Below are positions 45,289 through 57,800 of a stretch of DNA of 64,000 nucleotides, piece by piece. Source of the DNA: Simmondsia chinensis (Eukaryota; Streptophyta; Magnoliopsida; Caryophyllales; Simmondsiaceae); NCBI GenBank assembly GCA_018398585.1, contig JAGTTD010000010.1, positions 27,754,638 to 27,818,637 on the forward strand, given 5' to 3'. The stretch's first letter is position 1. Every line of letters starts with the position of its first letter. The notes under the pieces are model-generated. The model saw nothing but the letters and a program-made list of their open reading frames with translations. It was not told where the DNA came from and made no database searches. The position numbers and the translations under genes were made by a program.

Positions 45289-48098
45289 ATGGGTGATGCT
45301 GCTATTGCATGCGTTCTGTATGGTGGCCACTTTAGGGAGAGGGCAAAGTACGCTGGTGAAAAATTGGCTTATATTTTTGTGGATGAGAAAACTGACTTCG
45401 CTGGTTTGCAAAACACTGTGGCGGAGGTGATTGGTGCTCAGTTGGATGCGGGTTCAAAGATGCATTTTCAATCTTTCACCGCCGTTCCGGCCGTGCCCTT
45501 GTACGATGTCGTTGACGATAGGTCCGTTATGTTTTGGAAGGCACTAGCCAAAGAAGATAGGGCGAAGCATCCTTTGATCGTAACTGTAGAGTCATCCGGT
45601 GACAGGAATCCTAGCTTCGATTGGCAATGAACTCCCTTTCAAACAATTCCCGATGGTGACGAGAATAGTGGTCGTTCGCACCCTGAGGTTCCCGAGACTT
45701 CTAGTGGATGTATGGATGCGGGGATGGAAGAAGCAGCCCGTGTAGATGCATCTGATGTAGATTTGAACATGCCTACTGTGATGGTTCAGGCAACAGTAAC
45801 AGGTGGAGATTGGAAAAATTCCAATCAAAGTGCATGAGATAATTTGGACAATATCAATTTATCCCAGGTGCAACCGACTGTACCTGATGCCTCACCTCCA
45901 GAGGGGCACACTTACGAGCATCGTAATATTTCCCGTGAAGACCCTCTGATTGTAGAACCTGAATTGGAACAGAATGCGGAACCCAGCGGTCAACCGAATG
46001 TCCACCCTGACATCCAAGCTGCTGGTGATCCTCGTTCTGATGATGAGGCTGGCTCCGGTGATAAGAGGAGCCGGATTAACGGGGTATATGCGCAGGGCCG
46101 GATGGTTGAGGATATTGAAGTCAATCAAATATTTATGACGAAGAGGGACTTGTTGACTAACCTGGCAGTGATTGCGCTTAGGGAAAAATTTGAATTCAGG
46201 AGCTACAAGTCGAACAAATCCTTAACAGTTGTCCGCTGTGCACAAGAGGGCTGCACATGGAGGGTTCGGGCTACGTGTGTAGCAGAGGGTGGCTGCTGGA
46301 TGGTTACAAAAGTAGAAAAGAACCACAACCACCCCAGCGATCTCACCACTGTTAGACACAGGCAGGCAACCAGTTGGGTGGTTGGGGTGCGTCCACAAGA
46401 AACTTGTGAACCCCGGGAGAGTGTTTAAGCCATGGGATGTCATAGATGACATCCGCAGTTGCTACGGTGTTGATATCAGCTACAGTGTTGCTTGGAGGGC
46501 GAGAGAGTTTGCATACGACAATGTTAGATTGGGTACGGCCAAAGAGTCCTATGCATTCTTGCCTGCCTATTTGCAAGTCCTCAAACAGACTGACCTCGGT
46601 ACCACATTTTATTTACAGACAGATGATGAAAGTAGGTTTCAGTACCTCTTCATTGCGTTTGGTGCTTCACTTAATGGGTACCGGTTTTGCCGGCCGGTTG
46701 TGAGCATTGATGCAACACATCTGAAGGGAAAGTACCGGGGTGTTCTGTTCATGGCCGTTTGCCACGATGCCAACCAGCAAATTTTCCCGATTACTATCGG
46801 CATCGGTGATTCAGAGAATGATGCATCATGGCATTGGTTCCTCAGTAGGTTGAAGGAAGTAACTGGGGAGCCTGCTGGCCATGTCATTGTATCCGATAGA
46901 CACCGAAGCATCCAACGCGCGGTGGAAGAACTTTTCCCTGTCACATTTCACGGGCTCTGCATGTACTACTTGCTGAACAACTTGAAGGCCAAATTCAAGA
47001 GCAACAGGAAGCATTTGGATCAGTACTACTACAAAGCAGCCAAAGCATACAACATTCAAGAATTCCATAGTTTGTTTTTCAGTTTATATTGTGCCGTACA
47101 CGGGGCTAAAGATTACTTGGAAGATGTGGGACTAGACAAGTGGACTCGTTCCCACTCCCCTTGTCGTCGGTACAACATAATGACGACAAACATTTCCGAA
47201 TCCATGAATGCTGCATTGGTCAAGGTATGTGGCTATCCAATTACAGCCCTTGTTGATGAGTGTAGGCTACTGTTGCAGAGGTGGTTTCACGAAAGAAGAG
47301 CCAAGGCTGAAGCTTGCATCAGTACAATGTCCCCCAACGTCGAAAAAAATTACAAGACAGATTCAAGTTAGCAAGAAGGATGACGGTAAGCTCCGTATAT
47401 ATTGTCATGTTTAATCCCTACTACAAAGCATGTTTATAGCATGTTGGTGCTCTTCGAGTGTGAAATCCGCTAATTTTGGTGCCCTTCGAGTGTTTCGTTG
47501 CTTATGTTTTGTTGTTTTTTTTAAAATTTTTTTATTTTTCTCATATTTTTGTATTTTGCATGCACCTTGGTTGTTTGACGCGTTTGTCTATTATTGTGGT
47601 AATGCAGATATTGCGAGCTGATGATCATACGTTCGACGTCATCGATGGGGAGAAAAACTTTGTAATAGATATGTCGCTCTGGACATGTACCTGCCGCAGG
47701 TTTCAGCTTGAGCAGCTTCCATGTGAGCATGCGTTATCAGTGGTACAGCACAGTCCTTATGCTCTGTACGACTTGTGCTCGCCGTACTACAGTACAGAAA
47801 ATTGGTACGAGTCGTATAGAAGTGTCGTCTACCCGATGCCGCACATAAGTGACTGGCGTATCCCGCGTGATGTAGCTGACATGAATCTTCTTCCACCCGA
47901 CGTTAGAACCTCTTCTGGGAGGAGGCGGAAGAGGAGGATTCCGTCTGTTGGTGAGGAGCGTGTTCATCAAAGGTGCAGTCGGTGCAAGGAACACGGGCAT
48001 AACTAATCCACGTGCAAGAATCCAATTGCTCTGCATCTTAGTGGCGAATGCACCTCATCCAACTCCGACCGTCCATCTCAAGTCCCTCCTCCAAATTA
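45289..48098 (+). pseudogene. mudrA-like: mudrA-type MULE transposase
   Basis: Would cut and integrate the element in the nucleus. From ATG 45,289, MGDAAIACVLYGGHF leads an N-terminal PB1-like region. A MuDR DNA-binding domain follows (IFMTKRDLLTNLAVIALREK, CAQEGCTWRVRA, KNHNHPS; about 46,120-46,340), then the MULE catalytic domain (PVVSIDATHLKGKYRGVLFM; VIVSDRHRSIQRA; NISESMN; 46,700-47,230), an intron (47,386-47,607) and a SWIM zinc finger (CTCRRFQLEQLPCEH, near 47,710). Last comes a CCHC knuckle split by a stop at 48,004-48,006. Lesions: in-frame TGA at 45,628 and 45,835, frameshifts near 46,385 and in the A run at 47,342-47,348, plus that stop. The usual CxxH after the second Asp reads CMYY. 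With few breaks, loss of function looks relatively recent. Confidence 0.92.
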
Positions 48099-48429
48099 AC
48101 TTACAGTCTTCAAATGTATAAATTTTACTTGTGACATACCTATATAATTTCGTTTTACCATAGGATTTGCATTGTACATTACCATAGGATTTACGTTGTA
48201 TCCAGTGTACTGAAAATTGTCGAAAGGTTATGATGTGTATGTAATAGGGTAATGAAAATTGTGTATATTTTCATACTGTTGTATATTCCTGTAATGAAAA
48301 CTGTCAATGAATTGATTTCAAGTTGGTCCCAATTGTGTGTTCTAAGTGGTTGATGTGTTTTTCAAGTGTGTTACGATGTATGTCGACATGCATGGATGGT
48401 GTATCGCCACACATATCAACATCAAAGGT

Positions 48430-49045
48430 GTCCACAGGTCTGTGTCGCCACACTAAGTAGTTGAAACACACTTGTACAAGTTGATTTCACAGCATTAATA
48501 CTTGTCATACACTAAGTATGGTAAGTCATACACCACTAAGTAATTGAAACACACTTGTAGAAGTTGATTTCACACCATTAATACTCATCATACACTATGT
48601 ATGGTAGGTAATACACCACTAAGTAGTTGAAACACACTTGTACAAGTTGATTTCAGACCATTAATACTGGTCATACACTAAGTATTGTAAGTTATACACC
48701 ACTAAGTAGTTGAAACACACTTGTACAAGTTGATTTCACACCATTAATACTTGTCATACACTAAGTATGGTAAGTCATACACCACTAAGTAGTTGAAACA
48801 CACTTGTACAAGTTGATTTCACACCATTAAGGCTTGTCGTACACTAAGTATGGTAAGTCATACACCACTAAGTAGTTGAAACACACTTGTACAAGTTGAT
48901 TTCACACCATTAATACTAGTCATACACTAAGTATGGTAAGTCATACACCACTAAGTAGTTGAAACACACTTGTACAAGTTGATTTCATACCATTAAGATT
49001 CATCATACACTATGTATGGTAAGCAAAACACTACTAAGTATTTGA
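48430..49045 (+). repeat. Palindrome array downstream of the transposase (7 units)
   Basis: Seven units of about 82-84 bases contain CATACACTAAGTATGGTAAG, CATACACCACTAAGTAGTTG, CACACTTGTACAAGTTGATT and CACACCATTAATAC. They are more alike than units in the other arrays, which suggests the most recent amplification. They add a second palindrome, ACTTGTACAAGT. Confidence 0.9.
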
Positions 49046-49252
49046 AACACTATAATTGCCACAACTATCAATGAAATTGTGTACCAAGCAATATAAATGC
49101 CCTTGTTGATTTATGTGGATGAGGCTGACTGGTTGGGGTGGTTGGTGGTTGAACATTGAATGTTCAGGGGTCATAATGGATTACCAAGCAAGACATTTAA
49201 TAACCTCAACTACCACCTACTTTATCATACCCCTCTCCCACGGTTCTCCCCC

Positions 49253-49332
49253 TATAAAGGGATGAGATGGACAGGAAGCCAAGCATATACGGTTCCTCAA
49301 TATATCGACCCGTTTAAATTCCTAATGTAAGT
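49253..49332 (+). promoter_or_regulatory. Candidate promoter and 5' exon of a third transcript
   Basis: CTATAAAGG (TATAAA at 49,253-49,258) in a C-rich setting is followed about 70 bases later by a perfect donor, AAT|GTAAGT, at 49,327. No ATG or coding exon could be tied to it; downstream is a short Gly/Ser-rich open stretch (to about 49,470). It could be the start of a small element-encoded gene or a relic. Confidence 0.3.
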
Positions 49333-49424
49333 GGCTCTAGCAGCGGCGGTGGTGGGCCAGTGATAGCTGAGACACAAAGAGAGGTGGCACTTCTACAGAT
49401 CATGTTTCATCCACGGTCTACCAA

Positions 49425-49870
49425 GCAATTAGTGGTGTATGATCAATCACACATGGTGTACGATGTATGATGAGTTGTAATGGTGTGAAGTTCATCCGCA
49501 TGATAAGGATCTTGAACTTTGTATGCATGCAGTGGATGCACTTTACAGACAACATATGCAGAGGGACAACTGTATATAGTTCCAGCAGTTATATATATCC
49601 AGTTTGTCATACAAATTTTATGCAGGGTTTTAATGTGTGTCAAGTTCTATGTATCATACACAGTGTATGACGAGTTTTATGTATGGTAAAATCACGGGCT
49701 GTGCATGTATTTTCAAGTTTGTTGGAAATTATTGGTGTTACACCATTAATACGCTGTGTATGATGAGTTATATGGGCAAAAAATCAAGTTCTACAATTGT
49801 GTTTTAGGTACTTAGTGGTGTATAGCCAATCATAAACGGTGTAGGATGAGTTTTAATAGTTAATAACAAT
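49425..49870 (+). repeat. Sparse, decayed palindrome units
   Basis: Scattered CATACACAGTGTATGACGAG, ACGCTGTGTATGATGAG and similar remnants between the two genes, irregularly spaced. Confidence 0.7.
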
Positions 49871-49883
49871 CTTTGCATGTGTG

Positions 49884-50125
49884 AATACATCAATAGGAAC
49901 ATACAACAACATCGAAATATACAATATTACATACAACTTTCAATATAATGAATACAATGTAAATCCTTTGGTACAAGTATGCATTTTTATTACACCATTT
50001 GAAAATACATCAATAGGAACATACAACAACATCGAAATACACAGTATTACATACAACTTTTAATATAATGAATACAATGTAAATCCTTTGGTACAAGTAT
50101 GCATTTTTATTACATACAACTTTCA
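49884..50125. repeat. 120-bp tandem duplication
   Basis: The unit AATACATCAATAGGAACATA... occurs at 49,884-50,003 and again from 50,004, nearly identical, with part of a third copy (CATTTTTATTACATACAACT) after 50,100. It lies just beyond the 3' end of the Ulp1-like gene and is unrelated to the palindrome repeat. Confidence 0.85.
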
Positions 50126-51029
50126 GTATAATGAAAACAATGTATAATGAATAACGTAATTTTATTGACATGTATGCATTTGAAGCCGTTTATTCCTTCC
50201 GTGTCTGTACAAGTGTACAGAAGTATACAGCCACAATTTCCCCTTCTGCGCTTGCGTGCATTGGGAGATGCTCAGTCCTTTGGTCAGCAAAAATTCTATG
50301 AACTTTACAACAAAAATTTCATAGTCTGACCTGCAGTTAATATTAATACAGATTCCACAGTCAGAAATTATACATCATTGCAAGTAATGACTATTTTGCA
50401 TCCATTTCATAACCAAAAGTCCAAATGAATGGAATAGTAAAATTGCATGGGAAGTAGATGTCATACCCCCTTTACTGTGGACATTCATTCCGGTTGTAAG
50501 TTACTGAGAAAGGCTTGCCCTTGAACTGTATGAGGTCCTTTCGGACATCCCAAAAATTGACCAACGCTAGAGCATGTGGAAGCAATTTTGCAATTGGTTC
50601 CACATGTTCTAATCTTGCTGCCTTGGATTTGGCGGAGTACAAGGAATCAAATACCTGTATCCGCCAATCATTAAGATGGATGGCAGCAAGGAACCAATGT
50701 TAATTAGGTTGATTAATGGGCATGTATATCCGATCCACGTTGTGGCAGCTGACCCCATACGTGGCATCCCCGGCAAGGAACTTAACGATCAATGAATCAA
50801 AATCAGTAAAAGCTGACTCAAGCGGGATTCCACTGTTTTGAATCTGTTTTAGTAGGGGTCCAAATTGAGGAGCAACCGTTGTGTCCGCACATGTTGCCCT
50901 CTGGTCGAATTGCTCTGGCCACTGATGTTTCTTCTCCAAAATGTAGTGCAGAATTACATCCATTTCCTGTGATTCAAAACTAATTAGTTGAGACAAGTTG
51001 ATTTTACACACATAAACAAGTTCATTTTA

Positions 51030-51965
51030 CACAGTTCAACCCTATGACTAATCATACACCACTCTTTATTCAAAGCACACTAACACAGGTTGATTTTACA
51101 CCTTTAGCATCAACCATACACGTTGTATGACTAGTAATACAACACTTACTTACTTAATACACAATAACATAAGTCGATTTAACATAGGTTGATTTTACTT
51201 ATTAGTTGACACACGGCAAAACTATCATGATGGGAAACATACCTCATCAGTAAGCCAGGCGTCCTCGTTTCTCAACTGATACCAAAATTAACCCGTCGTC
51301 ACAGTCAAAACAGAGAAATCCATTCGTTGATCATTAGGTAACGAAAAGGGGGTCTTCAAATCTCTGTAATATACAATACTAAGCATGATATATAAGCATA
51401 CCATAAGAAAGATGATTTCAGACCACTGTAACAGTAATTACTTGAAAAAACCAGCAAAAATCTGATTTTATGCCATTAAAACCTATCATACATTGTGTAT
51501 GATAAGTCTTTTACCACTAATTGCTTGGAATACACCTGAATAAGTTCATTTTATACCATTATAAAGAATCATATACAGTGTATGATTCGATTTCAGAACA
51601 CTAACAGTAATTACTTGAAAAAATCAGCAAAAGTTGATTTTATGCCATTAAAACCTATCATACATTGTGTACGCCAAGTCATTTACCACTAATTGCTTAA
51701 AATACACCTGAATCGAATCATTTTACACCATTAAAACGCATCATACCCAGTGTATAATTCGATTTCAGACTACTGTACCCCTAATTACTTGAATAAAACA
51801 GCAAAAGTTGATTTTATGCCATTATAACCTATCATACATTGTGTATGACAAATCATTTACCACTAATTAATTAAAATACACCTGAATAAGTTCACTTGAT
51901 ACCATTCTAGTGCATCATACACAGTGTATGATTTTATTTCAGACACCACAAATTACTTGAAACAC
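51030..51965 (-). repeat. Palindrome units in introns of the DUF1985-Ulp1 gene
   Basis: About seven units at 51,405-51,965 (e.g. TCATACATTGTGTATGATAAG and TCATACCCAGTGTATAATTC) resemble the TIR arrays in minus orientation and lie in the intron between 52,038 and 51,363. A few decayed units (51,050-51,150) lie in the next intron. Confidence 0.85.
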
Positions 51966-54049
51966 ACTTAAAAAAGATGCATTCTAGAAACATTTACATA
52001 CAAATTATCAAAAAGCATCGTGCAAAATCACACTCACTTAGCGACCGTTGCGTGGAAACTTTTGTAAAAATCTTCAAAATCTTCTATGTCTTTGTCGGAG
52101 GGAGGCTGGAATGGATTGAAGGGCAGAACTAGCTCCGGTCTAGGATGGGTAATTTTTGCCCGTTTGCTCTTACCCTCCGCAGTCCATTCCTCACCTTTGT
52201 ACTTGGGGTTTGGCTTGGGGTCACTCCTCTCTTGCCCCAATCTACATACTGTCTCGGACAATGTCAACAAGTTTTCAACGCCTTCCACATGCGGTGACGA
52301 TGGTTCCTTGAAGACATTTTCCTCGGCCCTAGATGGCATAGCACATAGCAAAAGTCAATAAGCATCAACATGCATGAAACCATAACAAATTGGGACACTA
52401 ATAAGGAATCTAGTGTCTTACCCAGTACGTACAGGAGAAACTATTATGGCTTGCTCAATCGGGGATGGATGAGCGGAAGCCGATGAACATAAGTGTGCCG
52501 ATGTGGCCTGCGCTTGACAGTCTGAGAGCATCTCCTTAATCAGTGCATTCTGAGCCTCAAATCGTCGTTCGTACATTTGCAGCATTCGCTGGTGCGCTTC
52601 AAGCTGCATCCGTACCATTTGCACATCTTTATCCATCGCTTCGAGTCTCTCCATAATCTGCAATAAGTCCTCCAAATTGGCATAATCAGCAAATTTGAAT
52701 AATGTAGTATCCACACAGATAAAAATGCAATTAAATAAACACAAAATAATTCAACATACCGATTGGTCCACCGAATTGGTTGACGTAGGATACGGGTCCT
52801 CCCTGGATGCCGGCAACGGAGGTTGAGTTGCCAATGGTTGTGGCTCCTCACCAAGCTCCGCTGGCATTGCCATAACAGGAGATTGAAACCCCTTCTCAGC
52901 ATCCTCATCATAGGGAATGCCTTGTAGATTAGGCTGACAGGCTTCCGCACTCATCAGTCTAATCGGTTCGGCATTCAATTGCTGATCAAAGGAAGATACA
53001 TCATATACACGTTAGTTACAAAACACACTTCTAACCCAAAATATATGAAACATACAGTAGTAAAACAATAACAACATAGTGTATTTATTACCTGATCAAA
53101 TACCGTTGAGAGCAGAGCGGAGTACGGAGCCTTAACGGACATCTTCCAGTTAAGGATCCGCCCAAGAGGCTAGTCGCCAACCCTCACCGCCCCAACCTTG
53201 GAAAGTTCTGGAAGGGTTTCCAGGGCAAATATGGAAAACAAATCGTAGAACCCGTGGAGGGAGTAGGTATTCTCCAAACTGTGATGCATTCTTGCAGCGA
53301 AATCCTTGAGCTTCTGCACCAAGAATTTCCAGCTCAAGGATCCCCATGCAACACGATTGAAAGAGTCCACATCGTCCACGAGGGCCAGGATGTTCGGGTC
53401 AATGCCCGTTCGCATGCGTTTGGTGAACAGTAGACCCTCGACCAGGTACGCAACAGCAAGCTTAACCTGGTCCTCCATGATGGAGCAGGTTCTGCATGCA
53501 TCAAAAGCTGCAACCTAGTCATCCTCCCCCTCATGCCATACTTGGCAACTAGTCTGTTGGGACCACCGCGTACATCTTCCACACCGGCATATCTCAAGCC
53601 GGTGAGAATGCAAAACTCCCTCCTCCCAAGGTGCACTACCTTCCCACCAAATAAGAATGATAACTCCTCGGGATTGGGGTTGGCCACCTGGTGGAGAAGG
53701 ACGACGTGAATGAGACTATGCCAGAAGCTGACATTGGTCTCACTCAGCCCAAGCAGATGCTCGACATTGTATTGTGAGGCAAGGGCAAGCTGTAATGCAA
53801 AACACTTTTAGTTAATATGGGATCATAAATGTCAATGTCAAAAGTCAACATAATTAAAATGGATACAGTGTCAAACCTTGGCTTTGTCGTCCTTCAAGAT
53901 TTCCTTTATCTCCGTAACAACCTTGGTTGAAAAACCTATTTGGTTGACTTGGAGGAATTTCCAGAAACCCGTCGGGAAAATGTAATCAACCTCAACTGCA
54001 GGACGACTCTTCCTACGTGTGTAAAATGCCATCTGAAATAAAAGCAATA

Positions 54050-54390
54050 CACCATTAATTACTGAACACAAACAGACACACTTTGGTTCTACACCATTGA
54101 AACAAATCATACAGAGTGTATGATTGATTATACACCACCACTAATTACTTATAATACACAAACACAAGTTGGTTATACACCATTAAAACCAATCCTATAC
54201 ACTGTATGATCGATTATACACCACTAATTACTTAACATAAACAAACACAGGTTGGTTATACACCATTAAACCCAATTAGACACACTGTATGGTTGCTCAC
54301 AAACCACTTACTTAAAAAACATATACACAAGTTGATTTTACACCATTAAAACCAATCCTACACACTGTATGGTTGCTCATATGAAACATG
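54050..54390 (-). repeat. Palindrome units in the leader intron of the DUF1985-Ulp1 gene
   Basis: About four units (ATCATACAGAGTGTATGATT and relatives) with ACACCATTAAAACCAATC and CACTAATTACTTA spacers, in the intron from 54,616 to 54,033, whose acceptor TTTATTTCAG abuts the ATG. They match the subfamily in the transposase leader intron, in opposite orientation. Confidence 0.85.
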
Positions 54391-54892
54391 CAGAAGTTCA
54401 TTATACCACAAAGGTCGATTTTACGTGAAAAAAAACCACAAAACATGCAGAAGATCATTTTACACAAATAAAAAACACTAATCACAAAGCCACTAACACC
54501 AAAACCCTAAACGCTAACAAATACTATGCACTATGTTCAGGAAATGGTACGAACAAACGGATATTATACATTGGAGCACCAAAACCCTAAACCCTACAAA
54601 AATAACTCTTACTCACCTTTGAAAATGGTGATTAAAGACTGGAGTAGCTATAGATCAAGGATCAAGGTGTGAAAACAGAGGTCAGACCCACGGGAACGAG
54701 AATCGCAGCTGAAGTAGAGGAGAAAGAGGATGAACAAATTTGGAAAGAGGAGAGAGTGAATGAACGGGTGAGAGAAAGAGGAGAGTGACTAGTGGCTTGT
54801 AAAACAAGTTGCTTATGGGGAAGACAGAAAGGCGGGAAGGGGTTTTACAGCTGTAAGTAAATGAGGCGAGAGCAGGGGTACAGATGGGATGA

Positions 54893-57800
54893 CAATAAAT
54901 GAGGAGAGAGAAAGGGGACGGGTTGGGGGGGGGGGTGAATGGGATGGCCTTTTCGAAGGGAAATCGTACGGATTACTTTACTCAAAATGTATATTTTTTT
55001 TCTAAATACACATCCCAAAAATACACAAATACACGCTAATTTTACACAAATATAACCCATCATACACCGTGTATGAAGTGCATCATACACCAATAAAACT
55101 TGAAATACACGGATATAAGCAGATTTCAGACCACTATACCCCTAAATACATGAAAAAACCTGCAAAAGTTAATTTTATGCCAATAAAACCTATTATACAT
55201 TATGTATGACAAGTTCTTTACCGCTAATTACTTCAAGTATACTTGAATAAGGTCACTTTACACCACTATAACGCGTCATACCCAGTTTATGATTCGATTT
55301 CAGACCACTGTACGCCTAATTACTTGAAAAAAAAAGCAAAAGTTGATTTTATGCCATTATAACCTATCATACATTGTGTATGATAAGTCATTTACCACTA
55401 ATTGTTTTAACTACACCTGAATAAGTTCATTTTACACCATTAAAACTCATCATACCCAGTGTATGATTCGATTTCAGACCACTATATCCCTAATTACTTG
55501 AAAAAACAAGTAAAAGTTGATTTTATGCCATTTAAACCTATCATACATTGTGTATGACAAGTCATTTACCGCTAATTTCTTGGAATACACCTGAATAAGT
55601 TTATTTTATACCATTAAAATGCATCATACCCAGTGTATGATTTGATTTCAGACCACTTACCCCTAATTACTTGAAAAAACCAGTAAAAGTTGATTTTATG
55701 CCATTTAAACCCATCATACATTGTGTATGACAAGTCATTTACTACTAATTGCTTGGAATACACCTGAATAAGTTCATTTTACACTATTAAAACGTATCAT
55801 ACCCAGTGTATGATTCGATTTCAGACCACTGCAACAGTAATTACACAAAAAAAAAATGCAAAAGTTGATTTCATGCCATTAAAACCTATAATAATTTGTG
55901 TATGATAGGTCATTTACCACTAATTACTTGAAACATACCTGACAAGGTTCATATTAAACCATTTTAACGCATCATACCCATTGTATGATTCGATTTCAGC
56001 CCACTGTAACAGTAATTACTTGAAAAAACAGCAAAAGTTGATTTTATTCCATTATAACCTATCATACATTGTGTATGATAAGTCATTTACCACAAATTTC
56101 TTGAAATATACCTGAAAAAGTTTATTATAACCATTTTAAGAGATCATACACAGTGTAGGACCTGAATTCAGACCACTGTAAGACTAAATACATAAAAAAA
56201 ACTGCAAAAGTTGATTTTAAGCCATTAAAACCTATAATAATTTGTGCATGATAAGTCATTTATCACTAATTACTTGAAACATACATGAAAAGGTTCATAT
56301 TAAACCATTTTAACGCATCATACCCATTGTATGATTCGATTTCAGCCCACTATGACAGTAATTACTTGAAAAAACCAGTAAAAGTTGATTTTATGCCATT
56401 TAAACCTATCATACATTATGTATGACAAGTCATTTACCACTAATTGCTTGGAATACACCTGAATAAGTTCATTTTACACCATTAAAACGCATCATACCCA
56501 TGGTATGATTCTATTTCAGACCACTGCAATAGTAATTACATAAAAAAAAACTGTAAAAGTTGATTTCATGCCATTAAAACCTATAATAATTTGTGTATGA
56601 TAAGTCATTTACCACTAATTACTTGAAACATACTTGAAAAGGTTCATTTTAAACCATTTTAACGCATCATATCCATTGTATGATTCGATTTCAGCCCACT
56701 GTAACAGTAATTATTTGAAAAAACGAGCAAAAGTTGATTTTATACCATTAAAACCTATCATACATTGTGTATGACAAGTCTTTTACCACTAATTGCTTGG
56801 AATACACCTGAATAAGTTCATTTTGCACCATTAAAACGCATCATACCCAGTGTATGATTCGATTTCAGACCACTGTACCCCTAATTACTTGAAAAAAACT
56901 GCAAAAGTTGATTTTATGCCATTATAACCTATCATACATTGTGTACGATAAGTCATTTATAACTAATTGCTTGAACTACACCTGAATAAGTTCATTTTAC
57001 ACCATTAAAACGCATCATACCCAGTGTATGATTCGATTTCAGACCACTATACCCCTAATTACTTGAAAAAAACAGCAAAAGTTGATTTTTTGCCATTATA
57101 ACCTATCATACATTGTGTATGATAAGTCATTTACCACTAATTGCTTGAAATACACTTGAATAAGTTCATTTTACACCATTAAAACGTATTATACCCAGTG
57201 TATGATTCGATTTCAGACCACTGCAACAGTAATTACATAAAAAAATCTGCAAAAGTTGATTTCATGCCCTTAAAACCTATAATAATTTGTGTATGATAGG
57301 TCATTTACCACTAATTACTTGAACCATACCTGAAAAGGTTCATATTAAACCATTTTAACTCATCATACCCATTGTATGATTCGATTTCAGCCCACTGTAA
57401 CAGTAATTACTTGAAAAAAATCAGTAAAAGTTGATTTTATGCCATTAAAACCTATCATACATTGTTTATGACAAGTCTTTTACCATTAATTGTTTGGAAT
57501 ACACCTGAATAAGTTCATTTTACACCATTAAAATGCATCATACCTAGTGTATGATTCGATTTCAGACCACTGTACCCCTTATTACTTGAAAAAACCAGCA
57601 AAAGTTGATTTTATATCATTATAACCTATCATACATTGTGTATGATAAGTCATTTACCACTAATTTCTTGTGATACACCTGAATAAGTTCACTTTACAGC
57701 ATTATAATGCATCATACACAGTGTATGATTTTATTTCAGACACCACTAATTACTTGAAACACACCTAAACAAGGTCTGGGAGGGAAGAAGAAGAAAGGGC

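Larger units (their letters stand above)
50330..54617 (-). pseudogene. DUF1985 - coiled coil - Ulp1 (C48)-like gene of the MULE
   Basis: Minus-strand gene that I split into exons by GT-AG borders: leader ending 54,617; 54,032-53,877 (MAFYTRRKSRPAVEVDYIFP...); 53,789-53,092; 52,981-52,760; 52,657-52,422; 52,328-52,038; 51,363-51,243; and from 50,966. Exons 2-3 are a DUF1985 domain (FLFGGKVVHLGRREFCILTG; VAYLVEGLLFTKRM; WGSLSWKFLVQKLKDFAAR). Next come a coiled-coil segment (MERLEAMDKDVQMVRMQLEA) and a basic KSKRAK, a possible nuclear signal. The last exon is a C48 SUMO-protease-like domain (HWFLAAIHLNDWRIQVFDSL). Ulp1-type enzymes remove SUMO; DUF1985 is of unknown function. Lesions: frameshift in exon 3, stops at the end of DUF1985, in exon 7 and before HWF, a stop after ECPQ, and no DCG at the expected catalytic Cys (reads YDIYF). 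Confidence 0.85.
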
